From positions 252,569 to 316,568 of the forward strand of contig VXAA01000606.1 in assembly GCA_013399115.1 (NCBI GenBank): DNA of 64,000 nt, read 5' to 3'. The DNA is from Anseranas semipalmata (taxonomy: Eukaryota > Chordata > Aves > Anseriformes > Anseranatidae). The notes under the pieces are model-generated. The model searched no databases, was not told where the DNA came from, and saw nothing but the letters and a program-made list of their open reading frames with translations. Position 1 is the stretch's first letter, and each line of letters opens with the position of its first letter. Below, piece by piece: positions 61,946 to 64,000 of this stretch. The position numbers were made by a program, and so were the translations under genes.

Positions 61946-63049
61946 ATTTCGGTGACATTGCAAAGAATGCCTAATATTGCTTACTCGAGTTGCTTAAATT
62001 ATTCATATTACAGAGACTTTGGGGATGAATATATTTTCTGCTTACATCCAGCTTTTTAAAAAATTGATTCTTTTTCAGCGATTATGTGCATGGCTGTACA
62101 CTGGGATATTTCATGATGTAAACTGTTCATCTTCGTAACACTCAGGATTCTTAATTGGTGGATGATTAGTAAACTAGATCAAATGTTATTCTTTCTTACT
62201 CTTGATTAGATTAGTATAACTTTTCTAAGCCAGAAAAGAAAGAACATCAAATGTTTAATTCACACAAGACTACCTTTGTGAGAAAATAGCCACTTTCCTG
62301 GTAGGAATATCCATTCCCTAAATCTTTATCTGAACAAAAACTACTTGCCTGTATGTTTGCACAAAGCAAATAGTGAGATGGCATGAGCATGGGTGAGACA
62401 AATGTTCTGAATTAAGATGGGTGCTCACAAATGCTGTAATTCACCCAGTTCCAGCAACTATACAGTGAATAAGTGATGGTGAATGGACTTGAGTAATGCA
62501 ATCTCTGCCACTGGAGAATCAATGCACCCTTGACTCTTCACACTTTTTCTCTATGCTACTGTCTTCAGTCATCAGATAACTTCTTAAGGCAAGTTAATTT
62601 CTTTATTTGTAGGTCCATGGTTTAAGAAGTTACCTAGTCTTCTCCTGATCATGCTCCACTAATGACAGTAAGTGGACTGTGATGTTAACACTGAAATCAT
62701 TTGCCCAGACAGGCTAAATAGATCATGCCCTTCAAGAGCCCAGAATCTATATCTTACAAACAGCACCATATGGTTAATTTTTAAGCCAACTGATCAAGTG
62801 TTTATTAAAGCAGAGGCTGGGGGGATGAGGAGGAGAAACACTGTCTGCAAAAGTCATTGTCCTGGTGGACTTCATCTCTTAACCCTTTGCAGTGTGGCAG
62901 GAACAAATCCATGAAATCGAGCTCTGACTAATCAGACAAGTTTTAAGCTGGAGAAATAAAAAGATGGAGGTACAGGTAGGCATTGACTTGTGGGCCAAAC
63001 GCATCTGAAATCTTATTTAAGTGATACACTGAGATAATTGTTGATTTAT
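61946..63049. other. Non-coding stretch
   Basis: Nothing recognisable beyond A/T-rich unique sequence. Confidence 0.5.
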
Positions 63050-63180
63050 AGAAACAGTGGGTAGAGTGCTGACCTGGGTTTTAGGGTCTCCAGGTTTTAT
63101 TCTTGATTCTGTAATTTTTTGCTCTCTGACCTCGAACACTTCACTTTCTCCTTCTACTTTATCCTTACATCTTTGGGCTA
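63050..63180 (+). mobile_element. MIR-type SINE with tRNA-like head
   Basis: The bases gggtagagtgctgacctggg, then ggtctccaggttttattctt, gattctgta and ctctgacctcgaacacttca, follow the 5' part of MIR ('tagtggttaagagc...cctgggttcgaatcctggctctg...ctgtgtgaccttgggcaagttact'). The B-box region (aggttttattctt) has decayed. It ends near the T/C-rich bases at 63148-63165. Confidence 0.65.
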
Positions 63181-64000
63181 ACTTGTCTGCAGAGAATAAA
63201 CCTGTTCAGGGCTTGACCTTCCTAAAATGCATTTCCAATGTCTACCTCCACAGTTTGTATAAGCCTTGACCTGAACTGGGACAAGCAGGTTCTTTGAATT
63301 ACAGCAGCATACAAGTTGACATAAAACTGGAGTCATTTAATGGGGAAGGTCTCAGTATTTTAATTAGAAAGCTTAAAACTACTTCTTTATTCTTTCACAT
63401 AAAGTTAGATTTGAAACAGATGATCAAAATTTATTTATGCATGCATTCAAACAAGACAACATTGTGAGAAAGCTAAAGTTTTGTGTTCAAAAAAAAAAAA
63501 TACAACAACAACACTATTTGGGAAATGAAGTCATCTGCAGAAAAAATACTGAGACAACAAAGCACTCTTCCAATTCCTGTGTTTTTCAGTTATAGCATGC
63601 CATCTTTAGTATTTATTTCCCTAAGAGCTTGCCTTTTTTTCTAACAGATGTATACTCCTTTCATTGGTGTTTATTTAAAAGCCTGCCAATATATCTGAAA
63701 TCAGCACATACTGAATGTTGATGCACCACCTTGCCTAATTGACTTAGCTGGAAAATAAACAGTGAAAGGCTATTTTAGCAGCAAACTACTTGATACAGCT
63801 ACTCATTCCCTACCTTTATCTAAGTACCGCACAGGCAGACAAGTACTAGCACACGATAACATGGACACAAGGTTGCTACATATGTTTTCTGCAGTCTTTA
63901 GCATTTTAGGGACAAACTTGGTATTGTTGTCACTGTCATTCACTGAATCAGAAGAATAACATTTTTATCACTGCTGCCCTAAAACCTTGATAGCATTAAT
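63181..64000. other. Non-coding A/T-rich stretch to window end
   Basis: No gene or repeat is recognised. An A12 run lies at 63489-63500. I looked for a target-site duplication beside it and saw none. Confidence 0.5.

Noticed and set aside
1..64000. CRISPR arrays, operons, prophages or other prokaryotic systems
   Set aside because: No regularly spaced repeats and no dense long ORFs with ribosome-binding sites. The composition and SINE relics are those of a vertebrate.

Overview
This 64 kb window reads as vertebrate nuclear DNA without a recognisable gene. It is A/T-leaning and depleted of CpG, with many homopolymer A/T runs, simple repeats and one assembly gap of 124 N. No reading frame encodes a protein family I recognise, and I see no tRNA, rRNA, snRNA or miRNA hairpin. 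Most of it is probably intergenic or deep intronic.

Organism: an amniote, most likely a sauropsid (bird, turtle or crocodilian). In favour are several old MIR-type SINE copies and short phrases resembling the quasi-palindromic 'gccagatcctcag / ctccattgacttcaatggag' elements that I associate from memory with bird, turtle and crocodilian DNA. There are no recognisable Alu, B1/B2 or L1 copies, which argues against a placental mammal. I also find no young CR1 with its terminal octamer repeats, so the exact clade stays open.

Layout: 1-20 kb is A/T-rich non-coding DNA with isolated MIR and sauropsid-type repeat relics. 20-25.3 kb holds a candidate poly(A) retroposon, a T28/C17 tract running into the gap, a perfect 22-bp TAATTA palindrome, a (CT)19 microsatellite and a perfect 34-bp alternating purine-pyrimidine palindrome. 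25-33 kb is quiet apart from a candidate minus-strand retrocopy at 32.2-32.4 kb with a 10-bp target-site duplication. 33.9-36.25 kb is the most distinctive block: a G-quadruplex motif, a CTCF-like site and a CpG-island-like peak (37 CpG in 600 bp by hand count). 36-45 kb is again quiet. At 45.4 and 46.3 kb a segment of about 100 bp occurs twice in direct orientation at about 85% identity, keeping an octamer (ATTTGCAT) and a GGATTA site in both copies. 48.6-49.2 kb is a second, weaker CpG-rich block with a G-quadruplex motif and a perfect splice-donor match. 53.4-54.4 kb is a third block with a PBX/HOX-like plus MEIS-like motif pair and an A17/T17 hairpin. 54.4-64 kb is quiet, with three MIR relics.

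No genes can be shown to work together here. If the window has a function it is probably regulatory, in the three G+C- or motif-rich blocks and the duplicated 100-bp element. I did not find evidence of a new multi-gene system. All identities and counts were made by eye.
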